A program made the position numbers and the translations under genes. From contig NC_061817.1 in the NCBI RefSeq assembly GCF_021462225.1, positions 2,850,751 through 2,914,750 of the forward strand: a stretch of 64,000 nucleotides of DNA, given 5' to 3'. The notes beneath the pieces are model-generated. The model had not been told where the DNA came from, ran no database searches, and saw nothing but the letters and a program-made list of their open reading frames with translations. The stretch comes from Girardinichthys multiradiatus. Its lineage: Eukaryota > Chordata > Actinopteri > Cyprinodontiformes > Goodeidae. Position 1 is the stretch's first letter. Every line of letters begins with the position of its first letter. Positions 54,420-64,000 of this stretch are shown in pieces.

Positions 54420-55580
54420 TGTCAGACAGGACATGTAAATAAATAAAAAATCCAGAACAGAATTTAAAATTCTCCTTCTTACATACAAGGCCCTTAATGA
54501 TCTAGCTCCATCATACATCAGATCTGATTGTTCCATACATTCCTAACAGAGCACATCGTTCACAGACTGCAGGTTTACTGGTGGTTCCTAGAGTCTCTAG
54601 AAGTAGAATGGGAGGCAGATCCTTTAGTTATCAGGCTCCTCTCCTGTGGAACCAGCTCCCAGTTATAGTCTGCCTCACAAACAACAACTTAATGCCCACC
54701 TTATACATTTGGTTCTGTCTTTCAGTGTTTAACCCTGTCTCTCCTAGACATAGCTACTGGCTGAGCTTCTACTGTAACTAACTGTATGTGGTCTCTTTCA
54801 TACTCTAGACTATAAACTGGTTCAGAGTTCATCTGCATAGCTGTCTTTCTCTGCTAGATGAAGCCTCTAAAGGAGCTATAACCATTATAGTTTTACCAGA
54901 AAGTGCTTCTGGATTTTGTGTCTTTGCTCTGTTCTCTCAAATCCCCAGTCGGGCGTGGCAGATGGCCCCTCACACTGAGCCTGGTTCTGCTGGAAATATC
55001 TTCCTGTTAAAAGGAGTTTTCCTCTCCACTGTTGTTACATGCATGCTCAGTATGAGGTATTGCTGCAAAGTCAATGCAAGCGACTGCCCAGAGTCTCTAC
55101 ATGCTCATCCAGGAGGAGGAAATGCTGCAAGTCACTGACTCGATGCAGTTTGCTGGGTTTCCTTTGATAGAAAAAACCTTTTAACCAATTTGAATAATAA
55201 ACTGAATCTGACTAGTTAGGATTAATTGGAATGAATGGACCTGACTTGAAATCTGTATGATTCAAACCACCATCAGTATCCACCATGAATACTGATGGTG
55301 GTCAGAGGCCTTGGTGGCACCTGTGTATGGCAGCCTCACTTCTGTCAGTGTGCCCCAGGGCTGCTGTGGCTGCAATGTAGCTCACCACTGTCAGTGTGTG
55401 AATGTGTGTATGAATGGGTGGATGACCGAATGTAGTGTGAAGCGCTTTGGGGTCTCTGGGGACTTGATAAAGCGCTATACAAGTACAGGCCATTTCCCAT
55501 TCGATTAAACAGACTTTCTAAAGTGCCTTGAGACGACACGTGTTGTGAACTTGCACTATATAAATAAAACTGAATGAAAT
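54420..55580 (+). mobile_element. L2-like LINE 3' end, interrupted by a SINE
   Basis: The C-terminal coding end of a LINE ORF2 (frame around 54480-54700 with DLAPSYI-like and VPRVSRSRMGGRSFSYQAPLLWNQLP) is followed by its 3' UTR (TCAAATCCCCAGTCGGGCGTGGC to GAATAATAAACTGAATCTGACT). The terminal AAAGTGCCTTGAGACGACACGTGTTGTGAA and TATATAAATAAAACTGAAT lie after an inserted SINE tail. The 63187-63330 repeat is the opposite-strand end of the same family. Confidence 0.8.
55275..55502 (+). repeat. SINE tail inserted in LINE 3' UTR
   Basis: CCCCAGGGCTGCTGTGGCTGCAATGTAGC, then GTGTGTGAATG and AAGCGCTTTGGGGTCTCTGGGGA to CGCTATACAAGTACAGGCCATTT is a familiar fish short retroposon tail. It splits the LINE sequence, so it inserted later. 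Confidence 0.65.
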
Positions 55581-55814
55581 AAAAAACAACTCAGCAGTAT
55601 AGGGGACAAAGCAAAGATGTGGAAGAAGGTGCTTTGCTCAAATAAGACCAAAATAAAACCTGTTGGCCTGCTCACAACACTGCACATCACCTAAACACAC
55701 ACTATAAGACATAGTGGTGGCAGCGTGTAGAGTGGATTACTTAGCGGAGAGGATGGATGGAGCTAAAAACAAGACAATTCTGGAAGAAAACCTGTTAGAG
55801 CCTACAGTACACTT

Positions 55815-57642
55815 CAATTCAATTCAATTAAAAAATACTTTATTAATCCCAAAGGGAAATTAAATGTTGTTATAGCTCATATTATGAAGGTTTCCTCAAA
55901 GAGCCGTTGTAGATGCTGATGGCTGTGGGCAGGAAGGATCTCCTGTAGCGCTCCGTCTTACAGCAGATCTGAAGAAGCCTCTGACTGAAGACACTCTGTT
56001 GTTGTAGGACAGTCTCATGAAGAGGATGCTCAGGGTTCTCCATAATGTTCTTCATTTTATGAAGAATCCGTCTTTCCACAATGATCTCCAGAGGTTCCAG
56101 AGGAGTCCCCAGAACAGAGCCAGACTTTTTTATCAGCTTGTTTTGCTTTTTTAAGTCCCTGGTTCTGATGCTGCTTCCCCAGCAGATGATGGTAGAAGAG
56201 ATCACACTCTCCACAACAGACTTATAGAAGATATGCAGCATCTTACTGCAAACACCAAAGGACCTAAGCTTCCTCAAGAAGTACAGTCTGCTCTGTCCCT
56301 TCTTGTAGATGGCTTCACAGTTGCATCTCCACTCTAGTCTGTTGTCCAGGTGAACACCGAGGTATTTATACTCCTCCACCACCTCCACTTCTTCTCCCAT
56401 GATAGAAATAGTTTTTGACTTATTCCTGTTTCTCTTAAAATCTACAATCATCTCCTTTGTTTTAGTCATGTTCAAAATGAGATGATTGTTTCCACACCAT
56501 GCCACAAAGCGGTCCACCACCTTCCTGTACTCAGCTTCTTGTCCATCTCTGATCCACCCCACGACTGCAGAATCATCCGAGTATTTCTGCAGATGACAGG
56601 AGTCTGTCTTGTACTGGAAGCCTGAGGTGTACAGAGTAAAAAGGAATGGTGAGAGTACAGTCCCCTGTGGTGCTCCTGTGCTGCTGACTACCTGGTTAGA
56701 CTCACAACCTTTCAGTCTCACAAACTGTGGTCTGTTTGTCAGGTAGTCTTTGATCCAGGAGATTGTTGAGGCCTCCACCTGAGTCTTCTGGAGTTTCTGA
56801 CAAAGCAAATCAGGTTGGATTGTATTAAATGCACTGGAGAAATCAAAGAACATGATCCTCACAGTGCTGCTGGCTTTGTCCAGATGATAGTGGGTTTGTT
56901 GAAGCAGGAGTATGATGGCATCTTCAACTCCAACTCCACAGCGATAAGCAAACTGAAGGGGGTCCTGATGGTTTACTGTTTGCTTACTCAGGTGGGCCAA
57001 CAGGAGTCTCTCTAGGACCTTCATGATGTGAGATGTCAGGGCAACAGGTCTATAGTCATTGAGGACTGATGGGTGAGTTTTCGTTGGTACTGGAACAAGA
57101 CAGGAGGTCTTCCACAACACCGGAACCTTCTTCTGGGCCAGGCTAAGGTTGAAGAGGTGCTGCAGAATCCCACAGAGCTGCTCTGCACAGGCCTTCAGGA
57201 CTCTAGGGCTGACATGATCTGGACCTGCAGCCTTATTCCTATTCAGTTTCTCCAGTTGTCTCTTCACCTGACTTCTGGAGACACACAGGTGGAAGGGGGA
57301 AGCAAAGGAAGCATCAGCATCTTCTGATATGGTTGAAGGCAAACATGTAGAAGCAGAAGGGTCTAGGGCTGAGGTGGAAGATAAAAAATGTGAGGTGTTA
57401 CTGGACAGCTGTGGGTCAAAGGAAGGTGGAATGTCTGTTTGGCTGTGAGCAGGAGAGGAGGATGCGAAGCTGGTTTCTGAACTGAACCTATTGAAGAATG
57501 TGTTCAGTTCATTGGCTCTGTCCAGACCTCCATCGGTCTGATCATCCTTCTGCTTGAAGCCGGTGATCTTCTTCATCCCTGTCCACACATCTCTGATATT
57601 GTTTTGCTGGAGCTTGCTCTCCAAAACTTGAGAGAAAAAAAG
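55815..57642 (-). mobile_element. 5'-truncated LINE (CR1/L2/Rex1 group) inside Tc1 relic
   Basis: Read leftward. The 3' end has CCCTTTGGGATTAATAAAGTATT followed by AATTGAATTGAA repeats (55815-55850). Imperfect target duplications AGTACACTT (55806-55814) and AGTAAGTCTT (57643-57652) flank it. Only the C-terminal two thirds of ORF2 were copied. Confidence 0.8.
55882..57624 (-). pseudogene. LINE reverse transcriptase, 5'-truncated but long open frame
   Basis: 580 codons without a stop. The reverse-transcriptase motifs are complete: RNKAAGPDHVSPRVLK, LNDYRPVALTSHIMKVLERL, FFDFSSAFNTIQPDLL, STGAPQGTVLSPFLFTLYT, the catalytic YSDDSAVVG and LNMTKTKEMIVDF, then EYKYLGVHLD and the C-terminal cysteine-poor region to YRRSFLPTAISIYNGSL. 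The endonuclease domain is absent because of 5' truncation, so this is not a functional retrotransposon gene. The uninterrupted frame indicates recent insertion. Style is CR1/L2/Rex1; which of these cannot be settled by eye. Confidence 0.85.
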
Positions 57643-57850
57643 AGTAAGTCTTGAGACTCGGGCAGAGGTTCACCTTCCAGCACTACAATGACCCAAAGCA
57701 TACAGTCAGAGCTACAATGAACTAGTTTAGATCAAAGCATATCCTGTGCTAGAATGGTCCAGTCAAAGTCTAGACCGAAATACAACTGAGAATCTTTGCA
57801 AGAAAATTGATGTTTATTGCATCTCTCCATCCAACCTGGTATAACAACAA

Positions 57851-59069
57851 GATGTGTGCCTCCACCTGTTCTGTGAAATGAAGCATCAAAACAGATCAGC
57901 ACCGATTTTGTTTTAATCAAAATATAAAAAGCTCCTGAAACTGGGAACAACTTGGGTTAAAGTCAGGTTAAAAATACTTAAATATTTTAAAGCAATGCAG
58001 TTTACTAAGCTTCTCATTTTTGGTGAAATGTAATAAATTAATGGCACATTTTCATTTTGATATTCTTCTATCTTCTTTGTCATTAGTCAATAGTAACTGT
58101 GGAAAAACACAGATATTTGTAGGTGGGTTTATACTGCATCCATTAGATCAGTTTTTGGGTGGAATTGAGGAACTAAATAAAAACAAAGCCAGAAAGTGAG
58201 ATCATTGTTTGATCAGTAATACATGACTGTACGAAACTCTAACTCCTCCGGTACAATAATGTTTTTGTCCACCAATTGTACATTTCTAACCTTTATTGTT
58301 TTTATATGGAGCAATACTCTTCCACTGCCTAAAGGACAGAAGCAGACCTCCAAGGAAATGTGTGCACACACTACATTTAGATTTTACTTTGTGTTTTTCG
58401 CATGTACTTTGCTACAGAAAGAAGAAAAAGGGAAAAGAGTGGGTGGGCCTTTTCTGAACAGCAGTAACTCTGCAAAATAACATGCCTTTATATATGCACC
58501 TAAAAAAATTTCAAACATTTTTGGAAAAGTGACATTTTCAAAAGAAATGTGTATTTAATATAAGTAAAATCACAATTGTTGAGATGAAAATGTTTAGTCA
58601 TTTTTCCAAATACTGAACATTTAGTTTTTTGTTTCAACAAATATTACCTGCCACAAAGTTTTTTACCATTTAATTTTTTGCTATGTACTAGGATTTTATT
58701 CCACTTTTAATCTATAATTTATAGATTATTTTGGGTGTTTTGTAGGATCATTTTCAGGAAGGTGACACACCCACCCAATCAGATAACAGACAAGTGAAAG
58801 CAGAACAGATTATTGGCTGGAGTACGCTAATCACGTGCTGACTGACATTACATGCCTTAAGCCAATTACAAACCCCCTGGTTCTAATTGGGCCTTACTGC
58901 TCATAAATATTCACAACCATCTGGGGATTTCAATTTGATTGGCTGAGAGGTCTCACATGTCCTGCTCTTAATGTTTTGTGTTTTTGCCAGCTCTTTCAAA
59001 GTCTTCACAAACTATCCTGCAAAAAATAATGAACAATACTAAAAACAGACAAAGACAGGAGACTGAAAC
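57851..59069. other. No gene seen; CCAAT/ATTGG-rich stretch at about 58770-58960
   Basis: Non-coding. Several CCAAT or ATTGG boxes and TAAT motifs cluster at 58770-58960, between the Tc1/LINE relics and the 3' end of the candidate host gene. This may be regulatory or chance. Confidence 0.4.
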
Positions 59070-60035
59070 CAGTATAAATTTTTTTTTTATTATTGTCACC
59101 AACAGCAGATCAAATTAGCTTGTTTCAGTAACATCCCCCTCCCCGAAAAAGTCTTTGCCATTTTTACACTTTCAGCTATGAAAATATTTATTATATATGA
59201 ACATCTCAAGTTCTCACTGTAAAAGTAACACATTCTCTGTAACACTTGGTATAAATTTCCAGGTTTAACTTCTTCTTGACATCAAAAATCAATTTATACT
59301 CTTATCAAAAAAAGAGAAATTTTAGTTTTGCATGTTTTGTTCAGTGCATCTGTGCTGCAAACTGTTGTCTCCTAAACAACCTGTCAGCAAACTTGGTTAG
59401 TGTCATTAGGTTTCATAGTAAAGATTTCTTTACAAATTCTCAGTTTTTAAAAAAATACAAACTCACTGCTGTTTAAGAAGGCTATTGGAGCAATGTTAAA
59501 GCATAATCGTATTACTTTCCAAACTTCCTTTAGGAAAGTTTCAGTTTCAAATTTTTTTAAACAAATGTTTAATGGTAATTCTGAATATTTGTGCTATTAT
59601 TGTGTTTCTTATTCTGTAAAATAATTAGCAGTGGACATGCTTGTGTGACAGTGGGTAAATAAAATAAACTGAAAATATCAGTTTCTCTTTTGCTGTTTTC
59701 CATTTGCAACCCCTATGCTGACTTGTAGCAGCGCCATTTGGCTTGCTACATTTTTTTTTCATTTTCATGTCTACACTACTACCATCATTCGTAAAGAAAA
59801 ACACGACAAAACAAAATAAATCTTAAATACACGTCACACAAAATGTAACAAAATACCGTCACACAGACAGACCAGGAAAAAATATTTACTGGCTACTTAT
59901 TAGTTAAGTTAGGCTGACAGTCTGCTGATGACCTGCCCACATGGATCTAGAAAAATAGCTTAGAGACAGAAAATATTTACTAGAGATCGTTTGACAAATC
60001 ATCCATTTTTTTCTTTTCTTTTGCTTCTTCTCAGG
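59070..60035 (-). other. Candidate 3' UTR of host gene
   Basis: AT-rich, T-run-rich sequence downstream (leftward) of the stop codon at 60036-60038. An AATAAA signal lies on the minus strand at 59091-59086, immediately followed by a long A run. No transposon was recognised in it, unlike the surroundings. Confidence 0.45.
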
Positions 60036-60083
60036 TCATTTAAGTATGGACCATTTTATCTGCTCTTTAGCCGACTGCAGAAC
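60036..60083 (-). CDS. Candidate last coding exon of an unidentified host gene
   Basis: The acceptor is excellent: TTTTATCTCCCTCTCTGTCCTTTTTTAG then GTTCTGCAG. The frame VLQSAKEQIKWSILK followed by TGA is helical and charged, like a protein C-terminus. It connects in phase 0 with the small exon at 62252-62284. I do not recognise the protein. The rest of the gene must lie beyond the right window edge. Confidence 0.5.
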   Translation of the reverse strand, partial: VLQSAKEQIKWSILK

Positions 60084-60798
60084 CTAAAAAAGGACAGAGA
60101 GGGAGATAAAAATTCTATCAAAATAAAACTTAATTTTTACAAGCCATCTTAAGGAACCGAACAGTGCTGCAGTACCAGAATTCTACCATAAGAGGTCAGG
60201 CAACATGTTTAGAACCTTTGTAGCTTCATGCCTTCATGTCAGAACAAACATAAACAAAAACAGATTGAATTAAAAATATATAATTGCTATTATTTCTACT
60301 TCTACTACTAATGCCCCCTCTCATCGGCTCAGCGGAAACATTGTGAGACAGAAAAGGGATTTTAAGAGGACGTCAGGAGGACTGCTGCAAATTTCAAATA
60401 AGTAGTATCGTCATCAGTGGGGATGTTGTTCTAGACTTCGTCAGCAGAGGGTGCGGTGTGTTAATTTAACACTAACAGGCAGCAAGTACACAGTGATATT
60501 CAGTCAGACCCATCTGACCATCTATGCATAGATTAAGATGTAAACAGAATGTGAGTAATGGACTGGCAGCCTGGATGTACTCTGCCTATTGCCTGCTGGC
60601 TCTTGGTATAGGCCCCAACCCACAGGGCCCCTCTGACCCTGAACATTATTAAGGGTAACAAAAAATGTTTAACAACTTCATTGTTGCCTGCTATTAGTAA
60701 TGCAGGCAGGCAACAAGCAAACAATGCTGTACAATACACATATTTGCCTTTACATGGAAACTACACACATTTATTAATTATTTTAACTTTCTGCACTA

Positions 60799-62079
60799 CA
60801 GTGGCTGTCAAAAGTGTACACAACCATGTTAAAATGCAAGGCTAAATTACGAGACTTTTAGAAATCATTTCTAAACTTTCCACATCTAATCTGATTTGGC
60901 ACAATATTGCCAAAGGTATTGGGTCACACCTCCAACTCAATGAATTCCAGCATTCCAATAACTTCCATGGCAGCAGGTGTAAAAAGTTTGGTGTCAGTTT
61001 GGTTCTGACCTCAACCTTCTTGAACACCTTCGGGATAAATTAGAACAGAGGCTGCAATCCTGGTTTTCTCATCCAACTATGAACACACTCCTAAACCTTG
61101 TGGAAGATGTTTACAGAATAGTTTAAGTTGCCATGGTTGGAAAAGTGGTATGAATAACATGCAGCAACCTTGTATAAATGTGCACATCCTTAAACTAAGA
61201 CTTTGTTAAAGCAGCTTTTGATTTAACATTTGATTTAACTTCACACCTGCCTTAAGTTATCATGTCTCTTATGAACATAAGATAAACGTTTAGCTTCCCT
61301 AGTAGGATTTTTCTGACTTTACATCCTTCAACTGATGTCGCAGTTTGTAGAGAGGTTAAAAAGGTTCAAAAATATCTGATGTACCAAGATTTCAGTCAGG
61401 ACATGAGTATAAAAAACATCAATTGCATTATTACCAAACCAATGAAAACATGAGTCAGACTTTTCAGGGAGGCTGCCAGGAGCCTGGCAGCAACACTGAA
61501 GGACCTGTGGGAATTTCTTGTTAGTACTAGTTGTATTCTACATGTGACAGCAATCTATGTTTTCCTTATGCCTGGACTATGCAGCAGGGTTGCACCACAG
61601 ATCTCTTTAGCATCATGCTCTGGAGTTATTTTATTCTGCAGATGGAGTTGAGATTTTGGTCAAAATGGATGAAGTTATTAATAATTGGCTCAAAATCTAC
61701 AGCTGAAGAGGGGTTTTTTTCAGCATCACAGTGAGTCAAAGTATAAAACCAAATCAACAGAAGAATCATTCTACAGGAGAAAATGTAGGTTTTGAAATGG
61801 CCTTTCCAGAGTACTGAATTAAATACTACAGAAAATCCGCAGGGTCACCTGTGGAAACGAGTTGCCCTCAACATCGAGTAGAACAGGTAAAGTAGGAGAT
61901 ACTATCAAGTCATTCTGAAATTAAAGCAAAATGTGCCTTTTTACGTGTACATTTTTATTTTGTTCTTTTAACAGATATTTGTTTTCCAGCTGAATTGTAC
62001 AGAAATAATACATTAAGTTTTGAAATAGTTTATTGTGGTGTCATTTTAACAGGGGTGTGTAACCTTTTTAGAGCCACTG
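60799..62079. mobile_element. Tc1-like relic in candidate intron
   Basis: Imperfect inverted ends of about 40 bp, CAGTGGCTGTCAAAAGTGTACACA and the complement of GTGTGTAACCTTTTTAGAGCCACTG, flanked by TA (60797-60798 and 62080-62081). The interior is highly decayed, with a phrase resembling another Tc1 transposase end (CACCTTCGGGATAAATTAGAACAGAGGC at about 61025). No frame remains. Confidence 0.7.
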
Positions 62080-62251
62080 TATATATCACTGAATGTATAG
62101 AGTTTGAAATTACTTGGAAAACCTAAGAGAAAAAAGTGTCAAGCAACAAGCCTTTGGAAATATTTAGAGATGGTAAAGAGTAGCCAAGCCGGCAGCACTG
62201 ACTAATACAGCTTTAATACTGGCTTGCTGTAAAGACATTAATTACACTTAC

Positions 62252-62284
62252 ATTGGTGGTCAGTGCCAGCTTCTCCGTTAGGTG
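62252..62284 (-). CDS. Candidate 33-bp penultimate exon of the same host gene
   Basis: Acceptor ACCTTAACAG and donor AAT/GTAAGTG enclose 33 bases that read HLTEKLALTTN in phase 0. Joined to the next exon, this gives a continuous amphipathic helix. The 2.17-kb intron between them contains a Tc1 relic. No further upstream exon was found before 64000. Confidence 0.45.
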
Positions 62285-63186
62285 CTGTTAAGGTTAAAGT
62301 AGCAAACAGAAACTTAGAGATTAAGTACACACACTAAAAAAATACACAGACTACAACAAACAAGATGAAAAAGTCATGCAAAAGTGTTTTTAATCACAGC
62401 TAAGAAATCAGGGGAGAATATTAGTCTCTGAAAAGTTGCAGTGATTGAGAATAATCAGCACTTATTGTCCTATAACAACATGCATTCACACTGGAGCCTG
62501 TTTTGTGCTGTTATGTGAGATAGCATGAAGCTCAGCAAATGTGGAGTCTGTTGCGGAAAAGCCAGAAGTCATCCTGTACGGTGAGCTTTCAGCCCTATAC
62601 TACGTGTATGTCTTATTCATTAGTGATGGAATTTGGTTGTCTTCCATATCAGAAAAAAAGAGTTTATATGTGTATTTGTATGTAAGGTTTTCAGTCTGTG
62701 TACTTGTTGAAGCATGACCAAAACGCATCTTAGTAGTAACCTGAATATAGCACATGCTCATAAATATAGTAGATATAGTAAATATTGTTTGTAAATATTT
62801 ACTTCAGGGTAGTAATTAATGCTTTTAAGTATGGTGTGGATGAATTTGGGAAATATTTTGAGCATATTGTTAAGTTAGATTCTATATCAGTTGATGTTCT
62901 GGCATTGAAATATAACCACTATGTATGCCATCATGTAAAGGTCATAACAGGATTAAGTGATGGACATTGAACCATTCCTTCAGCTAAATGTCAGTTTAGA
63001 TATTTTGTTGTTAAATAGCCTCCACCTGTTTAGCTCATCCAGAGCCAAGAAATCCTTCCCTGGCTTTTATCATTGGGCTGGTAAAAGAAGGCTGATGATT
63101 AATTTGTTAAAAGAACTTCAGACAGATTTTCACACACAGAAATACAGGTGCTGGTCATTTTGCCCCTTCACCATTTTGTACTTTTA
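62285..63186. other. No gene seen
   Basis: Non-coding, probably intron of the candidate host gene. Confidence 0.45.
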
Positions 63187-63330
63187 ATTCAATTCAATTC
63201 AGTTTTATTTATATAGCGCCATTTCACAACACATGTTGTCTCAAGGCACTTCACAACAGTCAGGAACATACATTCCAATTAATCCTAATCATTGAACAGT
63301 GCAGTCAGATTCAGTTATTTATTCAAAATA
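63187..63330 (-). repeat. L2-like LINE 3' end, minus strand
   Basis: AATTCAATTCAGTTTTATTTATATAGCGCC followed by CACAACACATGTTGTCTCAAGGCACTT is the complement of the LINE end found at 55515-55580. It then continues into GTTCAATGATTAGGATTAATTGG-type sequence as at 55220. Confidence 0.8.
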
Positions 63331-64000
63331 ATTTTACTGAAATCTTTTGGATAAATAATGGAACCCTCTTTCAGGCGACATTTCATACTGATCATACATA
63401 AACTTTTACACATCTCTGGGGTGTTTTGAACCTGCTTTGACAGCTCAGGTTTAAAATAATTTACTAATGTCTGCTCAGTCTTCTGTAATAAAATTTGGCT
63501 ACATGGCTCCAATTAATAAAATCCATCAGCAGGAGCTTGCTCAATTATTTTGGTTTGATCAGGGCTCAGAATCTGTCATAATTAGTAGGATCCCACTGGC
63601 CCAAATAAGGATCAGAACCACAATCAATTAAATGGGTGCAAAATAAAGTCTTTAACAAACAATATACGACTAAAGTGGAAAATGAGGGGAAATAGGTACA
63701 GGATAAAGTAAACAGCAAAGCTATAACCCCTTTCCCATATTATTAAATCAAAACACATTTGTTCTAAGACTTTTAGTCCCTGGAGTGTCCATTACTGAAT
63801 TCAAATTAGTGCAAACTCAGGCTGAGACAGAATATTCTCAGTTTCTTTCATTTTCAATAAATGAAGAATGGAATATCTACCCTCAGTATGTAAACTTCCT
63901 CAAAATCATCATAGACTAAGAAACTCTTCAATACACTAGTCTGTTATACTATTTAACCAAGGTCAGTGAGTGGCTGTCATGTGCCAGATGGAGATTCTAA
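63331..64000. other. No gene seen
   Basis: Non-coding to the window end. Confidence 0.5.

Larger units (their letters stand above)
55590..57850 (+). mobile_element. Tc1-like transposon relic split by a LINE insertion
   Basis: The left part (55590-55814) has GCAAAGATGTGGAAGAAGGTGCT, ACTGCACATCACC and ATGGATGGAGCTAAAAACA to GAAAACCTGTTAGAG. The transposase then resumes at about 57643 with CTTGAGACTCGGGCAGAGGTTCACC, ATGACCCAAAGCATACAG and GTCCAGTCAAAGTC. The two parts form one continuous Tc1 gene segment once the inserted LINE is ignored. Both parts carry small indels. Confidence 0.82.

Overview
The window is vertebrate, almost certainly teleost, nuclear DNA. It is AT-rich and intron-scale, with long (CA)n, (TA)n and (GATA)n microsatellites and several typical fish transposon families: Tc1-like elements, APE-type and I-type LINEs, tRNA-like SINE tails and small inverted-repeat elements. 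I cannot name the species from the sequence.

The centrepiece is a complete, virus-like Polinton/Maverick element at 14667-30367 (15.7 kb). It has terminal inverted repeats of about 233 bp (about 97% identical) and a perfect 6-bp target duplication, CACAGC, on both sides. Left-arm genes read rightward: two unknown proteins, an rve-chromodomain integrase, a penton-like minor capsid protein, a basic pX/pVI-like protein, a double-jelly-roll-type major capsid protein and an adenain-like protease. Right-arm genes read leftward: protein-primed-type DNA polymerase B, a packaging ATPase, a small protein and a basic unknown protein. The two gene sets converge on a back-to-back poly(A) region near 21.73 kb. 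This is a full set for replication, integration, packaging and capsid maturation, but the copy is damaged: frameshifts in integrase, major capsid protein, the small protein and the polymerase N-terminal part, plus one in-frame stop in the polymerase. ATPase, protease, minor capsid and pX-like genes look intact. Upstream of the polymerase are five small exon-like segments (28303-29263) whose splice sites and phases keep one frame open into the polymerase exon. I consider this spliced polymerase leader the most novel observation.

Left flank (1-14.6 kb): a truncated Tc1 copy, an internally deleted Tc1 element, microsatellites, about 5 kb with no gene, dispersed repeats, a nearly intact Tc1 element with 200-bp inverted repeats (9652-11261) and a 5'-truncated LINE (11315-14139). 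Right flank (30.4-48 kb): an internally deleted sister LINE in the opposite orientation, dispersed repeats, a Harbinger-like MITE, a 54-bp 18S rRNA gene fragment, a near full-length but decayed I-clade LINE with RNase H (36871-42118, 9-bp target duplication) and an old L2-like LINE relic.

Far right (48-64 kb): a Tc1 element with an open transposase frame (48471-49738), further Tc1, LINE and SINE relics including a LINE nested inside a Tc1 copy, and, on the minus strand, what look like the last two coding exons and 3' UTR of an unidentified host gene (59.07-62.28 kb). No other host gene could be supported.
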